Positions 1-9,709 of a stretch of 64,000 nt of DNA are shown piece after piece. Position 1 is the first letter of the stretch. Each line of letters begins with the position of its first letter. Both the position numbers and the translations under genes were made by a program. The notes beneath the pieces were generated by a model. The model did no database searches and was not told the origin of the DNA. It saw only the letters and a program-made list of their open reading frames with translations. The stretch spans positions 1-64,000 of the forward strand of contig OZ024853.1 of NCBI GenBank assembly GCA_964017145.1. Direction: 5' to 3'. Source of the stretch: Agrocybe praecox (Eukaryota; Basidiomycota; Agaricomycetes; Agaricales; Agrocybaceae).

Positions 1-509
1 CAATTGACATAAAATTTCTAAAATTTTCTAATTCCTGCTTTGTCTCACTTTTTTCTCTTTTTACTTTCTATAATAACTTATTTATCTTTTGTCTTTGCTA
101 AGTACAAAAGCAACCTTCGCTCAAAAGAGCTTTGATTTTATTCCGTTTTTTTTTGTCTTTTGTCTTTGCTTTTGTCTATAGACAAAAGCAAAGGAATAAA
201 AATGGAATAAATAATTCTTTTGTTCCCTGCGGCCCTAATTTTTATTTTTATTTGACTCTTGCCTCTGCTCTTAATTTTTATTCTTAATTAAAATTAAGAA
301 TAAAAACGAGTCTACGAGCAGAGGATAAAAATAAGAACCTTGGGTTAAAAAAAAGCTTAAGCTTTTTTTTTAGGCTTATTTTTATTATTATATAAATAAG
401 AATAATAAGGAGAAAAATAAGAATAATAAGGAGAAAAATAAAATAAAATAAAATAAAATAAAATAAAGCTAAAAGTAGCAAATTAAAAAATAAAATAGAA
501 CCAAATTGA
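1..509. other. AT-rich spacer with hairpin repeats
   Basis: No gene is visible upstream of tRNA-Phe. The stretch holds members of the dispersed hairpin families. At about 100-235 there is an ATTCCG/CGGAAT-type element with CTTTTGTCTTTGCT/AGCAAAGACAAAAG arms. At about 259-322 there is a GCAGAGG-flanked palindrome centred on TTAATTAAAATTAA. A run of AAAATA repeats lies at about 430-465. The open frame on the minus strand here is low-complexity Leu/Ile/Phe and is not a gene. Confidence 0.7.
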
Positions 510-581
510 GCCTCGGTTGCTTAGTGGTCAAAGCGCTATGCTGAAGATATAGATATGGGAGTTCAATTCTCTCCCGGGGCA
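510..581 (+). tRNA. trnF: tRNA-Phe (GAA)
   Basis: The acceptor GCCTCGG pairs with CCGGGGC. The D arm GCTT/AAGC follows. The anticodon stem CTATG/TATAG carries the loop CTGAAGA, giving anticodon GAA. The T arm contains GTTCAATTC. This is the first gene of a five-tRNA plus-strand cluster. Confidence 0.93.
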
Positions 582-593
582 AAAAATTTTTTT

Positions 594-667
594 AAGAGTG
601 TAGTATTAGTTGGTTAGTATAATGATCTCCAAAATCGAAGGCAGGTGTTCGAATCACCTCACTCTTG
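594..667 (+). tRNA. trnW: tRNA-Trp (CCA)
   Basis: The acceptor AAGAGTG/CACTCTT is perfect and the T arm is AGGTGTTCGAATCACCT. The anticodon loop CTCCAAA gives CCA. Mitochondria that read UGA as Trp normally have UCA here. A CCA anticodon is expected to read UGG only, which matches the absence of UGA from the core genes of this window but not the intron ORFs. The outermost anticodon-stem pair is weak. Confidence 0.9.
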
Positions 668-1219
668 AATATTAGATAATATATAAAAAGTATCCTTTGG
701 CCTAACTCCAAATTAATCTTTTTTAATAGTCCCTTTTTTAGCCTATCACTTTTTAATCTTTTTTTTGAGGTATTAATTTAATAATCTAAATAATTAAGAG
801 GTAAAGCTCGGTTCTTAAAAAGTTTATTTTACCTTTTGTCTATGTTTTTATTCTTATTTGCAACTTTTGCCTCCCTAAAGGAGTTATTTTTTTTTTTGTA
901 TGTAATACACAAAAAAAAATCAAAGCCCCTTTTAGGGCTTTGGTTGATGATTCAAAGACAAAAGGAAAGGTAAAATAAAAATAAGAACTCGATTTTTCAT
1001 ATGAAATAGCAAATTACAACTATTCTGAAAAAAAAAAAGCTAAAAAAAAAAGCTAAAAAAAAAGCTTAAGCTTTTTTTTTTGTTTTTAACCCCTTAAGGG
1101 GCTGTGAAAACGGAATAAAAGCATCGTTTTTTACAACCTAGGGAAGTTAAGGAAAATTTAAAAAAACAAAAAAAAAAACAGGAATACAAAGCAGCAAATT
1201 TATTTAAAATTTTATATAA
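668..1219. other. spacer with hairpin repeats
   Basis: No gene is seen. The spacer contains TTTTTTTTGTATGTAATACACAAAAAAAAA and CTTTTAGGGC palindromes (about 880-940) and an AAAGCTTAAGCTTTTTTT element (about 1058-1082). Confidence 0.6.
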
Positions 1220-1303
1220 GGGCAGGTGATCCGATTGGTAATGGTGGTTCTCTGTAAAAGAATTGGTTAAAAGCCACAAAAGGTTCGATTCCTTTACTGC
1301 TCA
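1220..1303 (+). tRNA. trnY: tRNA-Tyr (GUA)
   Basis: The acceptor GGGCAG pairs with CTGCTC. The anticodon loop CTGTAAA on stem TTCT/AGAA gives GTA. A long variable arm (TTGGTTAAAAGCCA) precedes the T arm AAAGGTTCGATTCCTTT. The class II shape fits organellar tRNA-Tyr. Confidence 0.9.
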
Positions 1304-1615
1304 AAATTTGTAAATTTTACCTATTCGCTTTTTTTACCTTTTGTCTATTCTCAATTTTTTATTAAATTTATCTATTTACCTGCGGCCTGAGCCTTAGGTA
1401 AAAAAAATAAGCTAATGCTTATTTTTAGTTCTTATTTATGCTAATAAAAAGGAGAAAAAAAAAAACTATCTTTAAAATCTTTTAGATTTGTCCCCAATAA
1501 CCTATACTATATTTGAGGGGCTAGGTAAATTGCTTGACTATTGCTCCTTTTTTATCTTATTATGTAGCCTAAAAAAAGGTAGCAAAAGATGTAAATAAAA
1601 TAAGTAATAAAAAGG
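1304..1615. other. spacer, no gene seen
   Basis: AT-rich, with a TTATTTTTAGTTCTTATTTATGC-like degenerate hairpin segment and a short G-rich patch at about 1514-1524. No RNA fold or protein that I can support. Confidence 0.5.
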
Positions 1616-1684
1616 GTTAAGTTTACAGGTGGTTCTGTAGTAGACCTGCAAAGTCTATGGTTTAGGTTCAATTCCTACTTAACT
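1616..1684 (+). tRNA. trnC: tRNA-Cys (GCA)
   Basis: The acceptor GTTAAGT/ACTTAAC is perfect. The D arm is ACAG/CTGT. The anticodon stem TAGAC/GTCTA carries the loop CTGCAAA. The T arm is TAGGTTCAATTCCTA. Confidence 0.93.
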
Positions 1685-1926
1685 CTATTAGGTGTAAAAT
1701 TGCAAAAGTTCCCTCTTTTTATTCCGTTATTCTTAATTTTTTTTTACTTTGCTTTTTGTACTTTGTAAAAAATAAAGACAAAAGAACAAAAAAATAAAAA
1801 AAAGCAAAGACAAAAAAAAAAAATAAGTCAAAAATTTAAAAATAAAACAAAGGTGATATAAAACCCGAAAAAAATAATAATAAAAAAGTATTTTATTAAA
1901 TAAAGGAGGTGTGTAAAATATAATAA

Positions 1927-2008
1927 GGAATAATCGTCATTGGTAAGATAACACGATTGCTAATCGTTTGGGCTAGCACCCTTAAGCGTTCGACTCGCTT
2001 TTATTCCG
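1927..2008 (+). tRNA. trnS1: tRNA-Ser (GCU)
   Basis: The acceptor GGAATAA/TTATTCC is perfect. The loop TTGCTAA on stem ACGA/TCGT gives GCT. A long variable arm (TTGGGCTAGCACCC) and T arm AGCGTTCGACTCGCT complete a class II serine tRNA. It closes the first tRNA cluster. Confidence 0.92.
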
Positions 2009-2721
2009 ATTCTTAAATTTAATTTTAATTGTTTTCATTTGCTTTTGCTTACCTTACGGTTTTAAAAAAATTTTTTTATTCTTATTTTTATTGTTATAAA
2101 TTAAGAACTAAAAACGGAATAAAAAAAATTGTTAACATTTTTTTTTTATTCCGTTTTTAACAGCCCCTTAAGGCAAATGTTGAATTTTAATTTACAAAAG
2201 CAAAGGTTACAAAGAACAAAAGCAAACAAAAAGAAAACAAAACAAAGGCACCTCTGGGAGGTAAAACAAAAACTACAACTCAAGGTTTAGAGAGTTTAAA
2301 TTTACTCTGATATTTTATTTTTTTTTTAGGGTTGTGAAAATATTATTCACTTACTTAACTTTATTTAATGCAAAGCATATTTTTATATTAAGTATGCACT
2401 TTATTTCTGTTTTTTTGTGTAAAAAAAAACTATAATAAGTGGTAAGCTAGAAAATAGTGTGTGTTTAATCTATAAATACAAGCGGTTTTGAATGAAATTT
2501 CTATATAATATAATTATCTTATGTTAGCTGTTTTTTTTTTACCTTTTGCCTTTGATCTAAGATAAAGCAATGACAAAAAAAAAAATAACTTGAGGTTTTT
2601 AATTATTTTGTTAATTTGCCTCCCTTATATTATTATATTATTAAATTATTTAGGCTAAGGAGAAGGTTGAAATTTAACCGGCGGAATTTTAATCATTTAA
2701 AATAAAATAAAAAAAAAAATT
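2009..2721. other. spacer with repeats
   Basis: Contains TTTTTTATTCCGTTTTT / ACGGAATAAAAAA palindromes (about 2110-2160) and CTTTTGTTTTC/GAAAACAAAAC-type arms (about 2190-2260). From about 2300 to 2720 it is AT-rich with no hairpin family member and no gene I recognise. Confidence 0.5.
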
Positions 2722-3045
2722 ATGATTACAATAAACACACATTACATTATGGATATTTTTGTTCAAGGAATACTTATTTTGTATTCATATTTAATCTTGC
2801 CTATGCTAGGCTTCGTTTTTATTGTTATATGCAATGAAATAAAAATAAGAAAGCAGAGGGGAATATTTTATTTTTTATCTATTATTATTATTCATATTAT
2901 AAAGATAACCCTATTAAAAAAAAGCTATTTATTCCGTTTTTTAGTGCAAATAATAAGGATAATAAAGTTAATAAAGAATCTAAAAATGATACTGATAACA
3001 ATGATAAACAAAAAACTGAAAATAGTGCTCTTTTGCCTTTGCTGA
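2722..3045 (+). CDS. hypothetical membrane ORF (orf107), possibly 5' part of a broken gene
   Basis: ATG start and 107 codons. Residues about 8-40 are strongly hydrophobic, ending in VICNEIKIRK, then a basic, low-complexity tail. From about 2935 the DNA also reads, in another frame, as a hydrophilic stretch rich in Asn, Lys and Asp that runs to about 3082, close to the start of the next ORF. This looks like one protein (membrane helix, polar linker, then orf140) broken by frame changes. Another broken sign is a hairpin-repeat piece (TTTTGCCTTTGCTGACAC at about 3031-3050) lying exactly where the two frames meet. I do not recognise a function. The alternative is two separate small genes or non-coding DNA. 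Confidence 0.35.
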   Translation: MITINTHYIMDIFVQGILILYSYLILPMLGFVFIVICNEIKIRKQRGIFYFLSIIIIHIIKITLLKKSYLFRFLVQIIRIIKLIKNLKMILITMINKKLKIVLFCLC

Positions 3046-3072
3046 CACAAAGTCAAAAGCAAAGGAAGAATA

Positions 3073-3495
3073 ATGAAACTAAATAATATTAAAAAAGCGA
3101 AAGTTAAAGCTATTAGAACAATAATAAATATAATAAAGAATAACCTACAGTATTTTAAAGGTAATCTTGCTCAAACTAGCTTCTTATTGCCTTTAATATT
3201 TAAAGAACTAAAGCCTGAGAATTATGATACAGATCCTCACATTTCTTTAGCTTTTTCTATGGTTATTTTAAGTTTTATATCAATAAGTTGTTTTATGAAT
3301 ATAATAGGGTACTTTTTATCTTTATATTTTTTAAAGGAGTATAAAGTAGAAGAAAAATTTCCTAAATTAAAAAAAATAATTTATTTCTATTCTAAGAGTA
3401 CAAAGTTTTTAATTATTTGTGAAACATTATTAGCTATTTTTTGTATGTCTGTTATTTTTGGTATTAATTTATTATATATTATTATACTTAGATAA
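3073..3495 (+). CDS. hypothetical membrane protein orf140, related to orf194 at 46 kb
   Basis: ATG start, 140 codons, at least two transmembrane segments (about residues 55-85 and 110-139). The C-terminal third, EEKFPKLKKIIYFYSKSTKF followed by a hydrophobic helix, aligns by eye with ENKYPKLAQIIKIRRKFSKY and a following helix in the 46 kb ORF, so the two are probably paralogues. The preceding part also has a matching hydrophobic block (SLYFLKEYKVEE versus DILLKKFDIEN). Function is unknown. Orphan membrane ORFs of this kind occur in basidiomycete mitochondrial DNAs and may come from plasmids, which is inference. Confidence that it is a real protein family is moderate because two copies are conserved. 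Confidence 0.55.
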   Translation: MKLNNIKKAKVKAIRTIINIIKNNLQYFKGNLAQTSFLLPLIFKELKPENYDTDPHISLAFSMVILSFISISCFMNIIGYFLSLYFLKEYKVEEKFPKLKKIIYFYSKSTKFLIICETLLAIFCMSVIFGINLLYIIILR

Positions 3496-4419
3496 AAATT
3501 TTATATTCTTTTGCCTCTTTAGTTTTTTTTATTACTTATTAATTAATTTAACTTTTTTTTTTCAGCCTTTGCTTTATTTTCATATGTAAATTTATTTAAA
3601 CTCTGTTCTTATTTTTAATTTTTAATAAGATTAAAAAGGAGGTGATTAAAAAGTAGGGAATAAACACGCTTACCTACTTAAAGGGTAGCAAGGCTCTAAA
3701 GTATTATTCATACTAATGTCTATAGTTACTTATAGACTTAGGCATATTAATAATTGTTATTTATATTTTATATACCCCCCCCATTTTCTTTAAATTTAAG
3801 AATAAAAAGGAAGCAGAGGGTAAAAATAATTATTCCGTTTTTAAGGCTTATTTTTAACGTCAGTTGTAACGGCAAATATTGTACTGCTACGAAGCGCATA
3901 ACTAGACTAACAAATCGAATTGTTTTGCTACTATTTTACTGAAGGTTAAAGCCTTATTATATTAAATTTTATTTTTTATTTTATTATATTTTTTTATATA
4001 GCGCAAAGTTTAAAATCTAAATTGGAACAATAAATGAAAAATTAGAGTAAATAATTTTTACTTTGCTTTTGACTTTGTGTCAGCAAAGGCAAAAGAGCAA
4101 AAATAAAGAGAGTTTTAAATATAGTAGACTAGGTGCTCTATTTAAATTTTCTTTACTTTACTTTACTTTACTATACTTTACTCTACATAAAAAGAACCAA
4201 GATAAGTTTTATTTAGCCTTCGCCTTATTTTTATTCCGTTTTTTTAACATTTGCTTTAAGCTAAAACAAAAGGTATATAAAAATAAGAAAAAATAGGGGG
4301 GGGGCTTAAAGTAGAAATAGGTCTGTAATAGTTATTAGATTTATTAATAGATAAAAACTAGCAAATTTATTTTACGGAGAGTCTTTAACATCCAATATGT
4401 CAGTCTTTTTAAGAACAAA
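3496..4419. other. spacer with possible structured RNA and repeats
   Basis: No protein gene is supported. The part at about 3640-3960 is less repetitive than its surroundings and can fold locally: AAGTAGG at 3656 pairs with CCTACTT at 3674, and TCTATAG/CTATAGAC-like arms lie near 3718-3738. From 4065 on there are hairpin pieces (ACTTTGTGTCAGCAAAGGC), tandem CTTTACTTTA units (about 4145-4180) and a G run at about 4297-4305. Confidence 0.4.
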
Positions 4420-5106
4420 TCACATATGTCTGATTCTATGATAAGTAATATATCCATTATATAACATGAAAATAAAAAGATTGAAACCTATAATAATTTT
4501 TAAATACATATGAGCACCATCTAATTTTGTATATAGGAAGTACATCAAGCTAATTCCTCCGACAAATCTTAATACTCTAATGTATAATCTATTCTGCAAT
4601 TCAAGTATCTGAGGCGGCAAGTTGGGAGTATAATATCCTTTTTTGATAGCTGCTATAACTCTTGCCCCTCTGCTCGAAGCCTTTTTATTATTATTTGCAT
4701 TAGAATAAAAATAAGAATCGCAGCCTTTTCCCTTTAGAGGGCTGTTAAAAACGGAAAAAACATCGTTTTTTTCCGTTTTAACTCCTAAAGGGAGGCAAGA
4801 GGTAAAAGTTTTGTTCCCCCCTGCTTTTTTATAACTATAAAAATAAGAACTAAAAACTCGACTTTTAACCACGGGTTCAGGCCGCAGGTAGAAAGTAGGA
4901 GTACTTAAACTAAATTTAGAAAACCAAGAACTGCATACTTTAAAGTAAAATTTAAAAATTGCCCTCGCCTTATTTTTATTCCGTTTATTAAAAAAAACGG
5001 AATAAAAATTAAGGGAGATGTTATTAGAAACAAACAAGGAGATTGACTGAGCTAGCTTAAATGCTGATTTAACAGTTTCATTATAAGCGCTGAATAATTT
5101 ATTCAA
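4420..5106 (-). CDS. hypothetical membrane protein orf228, repeat-expanded
   Basis: 228 codons starting 36 bp downstream of the nad3 stop on the same strand, so it may be co-transcribed with nad2-nad3. The C-terminal 75 residues look like a true protein: KKGYYTPNLPPQIL, then two hydrophobic helices. They align with KKGWSIPTLPENIL and its following helices in the ORF at 56.5-57.0 kb. By contrast, residues about 45-150 are largely the in-frame translation of dispersed hairpin repeats (4660-4985), for example ACGGAATAAA cores and a reverse-strand GCAGAGG core. The N-terminus (about 1-40) is unassigned. No function is recognised. It is either an expanded living gene or a gene whose middle is repeat debris kept open by chance. 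Confidence 0.5.
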   Translation of the reverse strand: MNKLFSAYNETVKSAFKLAQSISLFVSNNISLNFYSVFFNKRNKNKARAIFKFYFKVCSSWFSKFSLSTPTFYLRPEPVVKSRVFSSYFYSYKKAGGNKTFTSCLPLGVKTEKNDVFSVFNSPLKGKGCDSYFYSNANNNKKASSRGARVIAAIKKGYYTPNLPPQILELQNRLYIRVLRFVGGISLMYFLYTKLDGAHMYLKIIIGFNLFIFMLYNGYITYHRIRHM

Positions 5107-5142
5107 GATGTTTTTAATTGTATTAGTGTTAAAAAAAATTTA

Positions 5143-5517
5143 TTATTTATCTAATTGTTTTCCGCTTAAATTAGTTAGAGAAATAGCTCCTGAACCTATC
5201 TCTAAAACAAACCCAACAGTTAACACTAAAAAGAATATAATACCTACAGTAAACCCAAATATAGAAACTTGATATAAAGTAACACCTAATGGGAATAATA
5301 ATAAAATTTCTAAATCAAAAATTAAGAAAAGTAAAGCAACAACCATAAAGTGAATTTGGAAAGTAGATCTAGTTTGACCGTGAATAGCCAAAAACCCACA
5401 TTCATAAGCAGAAACTTTAGCAAAATCAGGTCTATGTTTAGCTAATAAAACATTTAAAGCTAATAAAACACCAGCTAAAATGGGAACAAAAATAAATATA
5501 AAAAATAAATTATTCAT
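5143..5517 (-). CDS. nad3: NADH dehydrogenase subunit 3
   Basis: A 124-residue subunit of the complex I membrane arm, with three hydrophobic helices. The family signature is clear: the loop with YECGF at about residue 38 (the Cys is the conserved redox/conformation-sensitive residue) and FDLEILLLFPLG in the second helix. The ATG overlaps the nad2 stop by one base (TAATG), the usual fungal nad2-nad3 arrangement, which points to a shared transcript. Length is normal and there is no UGA codon. Confidence 0.97.
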   Translation of the reverse strand: MNNLFFIFIFVPILAGVLLALNVLLAKHRPDFAKVSAYECGFLAIHGQTRSTFQIHFMVVALLFLIFDLEILLLFPLGVTLYQVSIFGFTVGIIFFLVLTVGFVLEIGSGAISLTNLSGKQLDK

Positions 5518-7734
5518 TAATTAAAAAATAAAGATAAAGAAAGTAATTGTGTACTATTTAAGAATAAAGATGGTTTAATAAAAAATAAAATAATTGTTAA
5601 AGTTAAACTAGAAATAATAAAACTATGTGTATTACTTATAACACTAGTACTTAAGTATCCTCTTACTGATTCTACTCCAACATTGTTATTTTCTTGTCTT
5701 GTTTGTAATACTGAGAATTCTTCTTTTGAGTGATTAATTTCTTTTTCTTGTGATAATTTGGTTTCTGTCTCAGCACCTTCTGAAGGTTGTGTAAACAGTA
5801 ATTTAATTATTTTTAAATAATAAGATGCACTAATCACACTTACAATTATAGCTATAATACTTATGAAATAATAACCATTTTGCATTGAAGAATATAATAC
5901 AAATTGTTTTGAAAAGAAACCAATAAGTGGAGGAATACCAGCCATAGAAAATAATGATACTGCTAAACTTAGACTCAAGAATGGGTTTGAGAAGAATAAT
6001 CCTTTAAACTCTGAAATATAATTTAAATCATAAACAAAAGCAGGTAATAATTTATTACCTTTTTCAACTAAACCTGATTTATTTTGCCCTAGCCCAAGTC
6101 TCGGGCCGCAGGGAGTATTTAGAGTTATATTACTGTAACTTAAGGCTAATATAATTAAAAAGATGTTTAAATTAGTTAAAGTATATTGTAAAATATAGAA
6201 TAAGAAAGAATCAATAGATTGTTCACTATTTATAGCTAAAGCTAATAATAAAAACCCAATATGCGAAATAGTACTGTCGTACATAAACAAAATTACCATA
6301 CAAATTAGAACTAAAAACTCGAGTATTAACTCTAATTTTGGTTAGGTAATTTGTGAGATAGAAAACAATATTTGCTTCTATTAGAGTACACCTTAATTTC
6401 ATAATTAATCATAAAATATATGAAACAACTACCGTCTACTCGTTGCTCTTTTACAGCCTATTTATTCTGATTATGTATTAATTAAATAAAGACTGATTTA
6501 GATCCGCGATAGCCCATTTCAGTTTCCCTCATCTTAAGAGTTATTACCTTACATGAGTAATTACTTCATCCACTAATAACCTTTCGATTTTAGTTTGGTA
6601 TCTTAAGCTTTAGGGGTTCCCCGGAGTTTGATAGTTAAGCCCACACTACGTATTTTCTCATATACCCTAGGCTAAAAGTCTTTTAATTTTAGTTTGATTT
6701 AAACCTAATAAACTTCCTATTATTAATGATAAAAATGAACTAATTAATAATAAGTTTTTTAACTTAACAGAAGCTAGCGAAGCAGATAAAATATACTCGC
6801 CTCCGTCAGCAATAATGTTAGCAGTCCAATTAATGTTTTGTAAAGGCATGAATCCAAATTGAGTATGTAATTCTAATAAAATAATTAAAATAGCTATTTT
6901 AGGCATAATTGTTAACCAAATAGTTACTATTGTAGGAGTACCATCATAAACATCTGGAGACCAATTATGTAAAGGAGCTGCTGCTATTTTAAATAAAAAC
7001 CCTATAAAAATTAATATTAATCCTAAACTTAATCCTTGTACTAAATATTGTTGATTTATATCTGTATTAAGTCCTATTACTTCTTTTGCTACACCACCAT
7101 CTGTCATTGAGTTTAGTATATATAAAGATTCTAAATTAGTTAAACCGGTATATGAATAAATTAATCCTGCTCCTAATAATATAATACAAGAAGATAGACC
7201 ACCTAATAAAAAATACTTTAAACCAGCTCCAGTAGAGCTTTCACTTTCTCTATATAATGTAGATAAAATGTATAAACCAAAAGATTGTAATTCAATACTC
7301 AAATATAAAGATATTAAATCATAACTACTTATTAATAAAGCAGAACCTAATGAACTAAATAATACTATTAAAGAATAATCAGTAGCATTTTCTGTTCCAA
7401 CTACATAGATAGAGTTATAGGTTTTACTAGTTTCTTTTTTAATGTTATCATGAGTTAAGGAACTTGAAGCTGCGAAACTAATTAAAATTAAACCACCTAT
7501 TATAAATAAAAAAATTTCTAATATTTGAGTAATTTGAGTAATATGAAATAATCCGCTATAAATACCTAAACCTGAACCTATTGATTCTAAATTTAAACTA
7601 TTTAATATTAATAAACTAGTAAAGAAAAAAACTATTGAAGTTATTCTTGTGAAATGAATATGTGAAAGATTTGTGCTTAAAACAGGTAGAGCCTTAGCTA
7701 CTATTAAAGTTAATATTGAAATAAAGATCATCAT
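5517..7734 (-). CDS. nad2: NADH dehydrogenase subunit 2, two exons
   Basis: Exon 1 is 6669-7734 and exon 2 is 5517-6277 (both complement), giving 609 codons including stop. It is a proton-pumping antiporter-like subunit of complex I with many membrane helices. Recognisable blocks are ELQSFGLYIL, FLFKIAAAPLHNWSPDVYDG and KIKRLLAYSTISHIGF; the last spans the splice junction (GCCT then ACAGT, giving Ala-Tyr-Ser). The exon ends in T and the intron in G, as for group I introns. Exon 2 has a hydrophilic insert (about residues 180-220 of the exon) rich in Glu and Lys. All Trp codons are UGG. The first 78 bp, including the start codon, are duplicated exactly at 56509-56586. Confidence 0.95.
6278..6668 (-). 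mobile_element. group I intron in nad2, no ORF
   Basis: 391 bp. On the minus strand it contains group I core-like blocks: AACTCCGGGGAACCCCTAAAG, GAAATGGGCTATCGCGGATC, and GAGCAACGAGTAGACGGTAG. The same blocks in the same order occur in cox2 intron 2 at about 50690-50860, including AAGGTGTACTCTAAT near the 3' end of the core. The two introns are therefore close relatives, but the nad2 one lacks the endonuclease gene. Boundaries come from Nad2 continuity and the U/G rule. Confidence 0.85.
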
Positions 7735-7741
7735 CTACTCG

Positions 7742-8050
7742 TGTTTTATAATAAAACCTAAATAACTTTGCCTAACTAATATCACATATATTACTCTTGC
7801 CTATAATAGTTAGATTTTTAATTACTTTTTTTTCACCCATAGGAGCCCCCCCCCCCCCTTTAGGGAAATAAGAATAAAAAGGAAGCAAAGAAAAAAAAAA
7901 ACAATTAGCAAAGTCCAAAGCAAATGAGCAAAGCCAAAAGCTAAAAAAAAAAGAGCTAAAGAATAGGCAAAAGTTTAGAATAAAAAACGGAATAAAAAGA
8001 ACTGGTTGGGCAAATTTTTTAAAAAAAAAAAACAAGGCGTGGCAAGACTG
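7742..8050. other. nad2 upstream region
   Basis: The first 40 bases upstream of nad2 (TGTGATATTAGTTAGGCAAAG) recur at 56188-56224 upstream of the nad2-orf chimera. Further out lie a C run (7849-7858) and AT-rich hairpin debris with a CGGAATAAAAAG core. No gene. Confidence 0.5.
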
Positions 8051-8122
8051 TGATCCTTATCAGAATCGAACTGATATCTATTCCGTGAAGGGGAATTGTA
8101 CTAACCTTTATACGAAAAGACC
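8051..8122 (-). tRNA. trnE: tRNA-Glu (UUC)
   Basis: The acceptor GGTCTTT pairs with AAGGATC. The anticodon stem ATTCC/GGAAT carries the loop CCTTCAC, giving TTC. Position 33 is C instead of the near-universal U. T arm: ATCAGTTCGATTCTGAT. Confidence 0.88.
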
Positions 8123-8249
8123 TAATTAAAGTAAGTTGATTAATCAGCACTAGCTTTTTATTACGGAATCCGTTATTTTTTGGAAATAAGCTAAGCAGGA
8201 AACCCTATTAGTACTGATTAAATTTGGGACGACTACTTACATTTAAATA

Positions 8250-8319
8250 GCGAAATAAGAATTCGAATCTTAAATTACAGCTCATGAGACTGTTGTGTTA
8301 CCAATTACACCATCTCGCT
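8250..8319 (-). tRNA. trnM: tRNA-Met (CAU)
   Basis: The acceptor GCGAGAT pairs with ATTTCGC. The D arm is GTGT/ACAC. The anticodon stem ACAGT/GCTGT carries the loop CTCATGA. The T arm is AAGATTCGAATTCTT. Whether it is elongator Met, initiator Met or a lysidine-type Ile cannot be told from sequence alone; there are no initiator-like G-C pairs at the base of the anticodon stem. Confidence 0.85.
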
Positions 8320-8820
8320 TTAATTAACGGAATAAAAAGCCCAGCAAAATTAATTGTTTAACGTAAATTTGCCTAAGCTACTTTTATTAACCTGCAAAGC
8401 ACTAAAAGTTAAAATTTTTTTTACCTGAAGCAAACTAAAAAAAGGAGGTTATTCTTATCTTATTAAAAATACTAGGGTAATACCCCTCCCTGTTACTTTT
8501 GTATCTTTTTACTTAAAATTATCTTTGGATTTAATTGTTTTTTAACTATTATACTTTGCTCTATTTTATTCCGTTTTTTTTTATTAAAAAAAAAATAGCA
8601 AAGTACAAAAGTAAAGGACATATAAAAAAAAGGTAATGCAAAGTTCTTAAAAATAAAATTTTACAGGGAGGTAACCCTTTTTGTTTTTCTTAAATATTAC
8701 TCCCCTTTTCTTTAGCCTTCATTAATCATAGGTAATAGTACAAAGAATTAAAACGAAGAACTTTTCTTTGCTATTAAGAAATTAGAGAGTTTAACTTTTT
8801 CTTATATTATAAAATATAAA
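8320..8820. other. spacer, repeats only
   Basis: A hairpin element with a TTTATTCCGTTTTTTT core and ACAAAAGTAAAGG arm at about 8560-8620. Nothing else is recognised. Confidence 0.5.
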
Positions 8821-9709
<889 letters not shown>

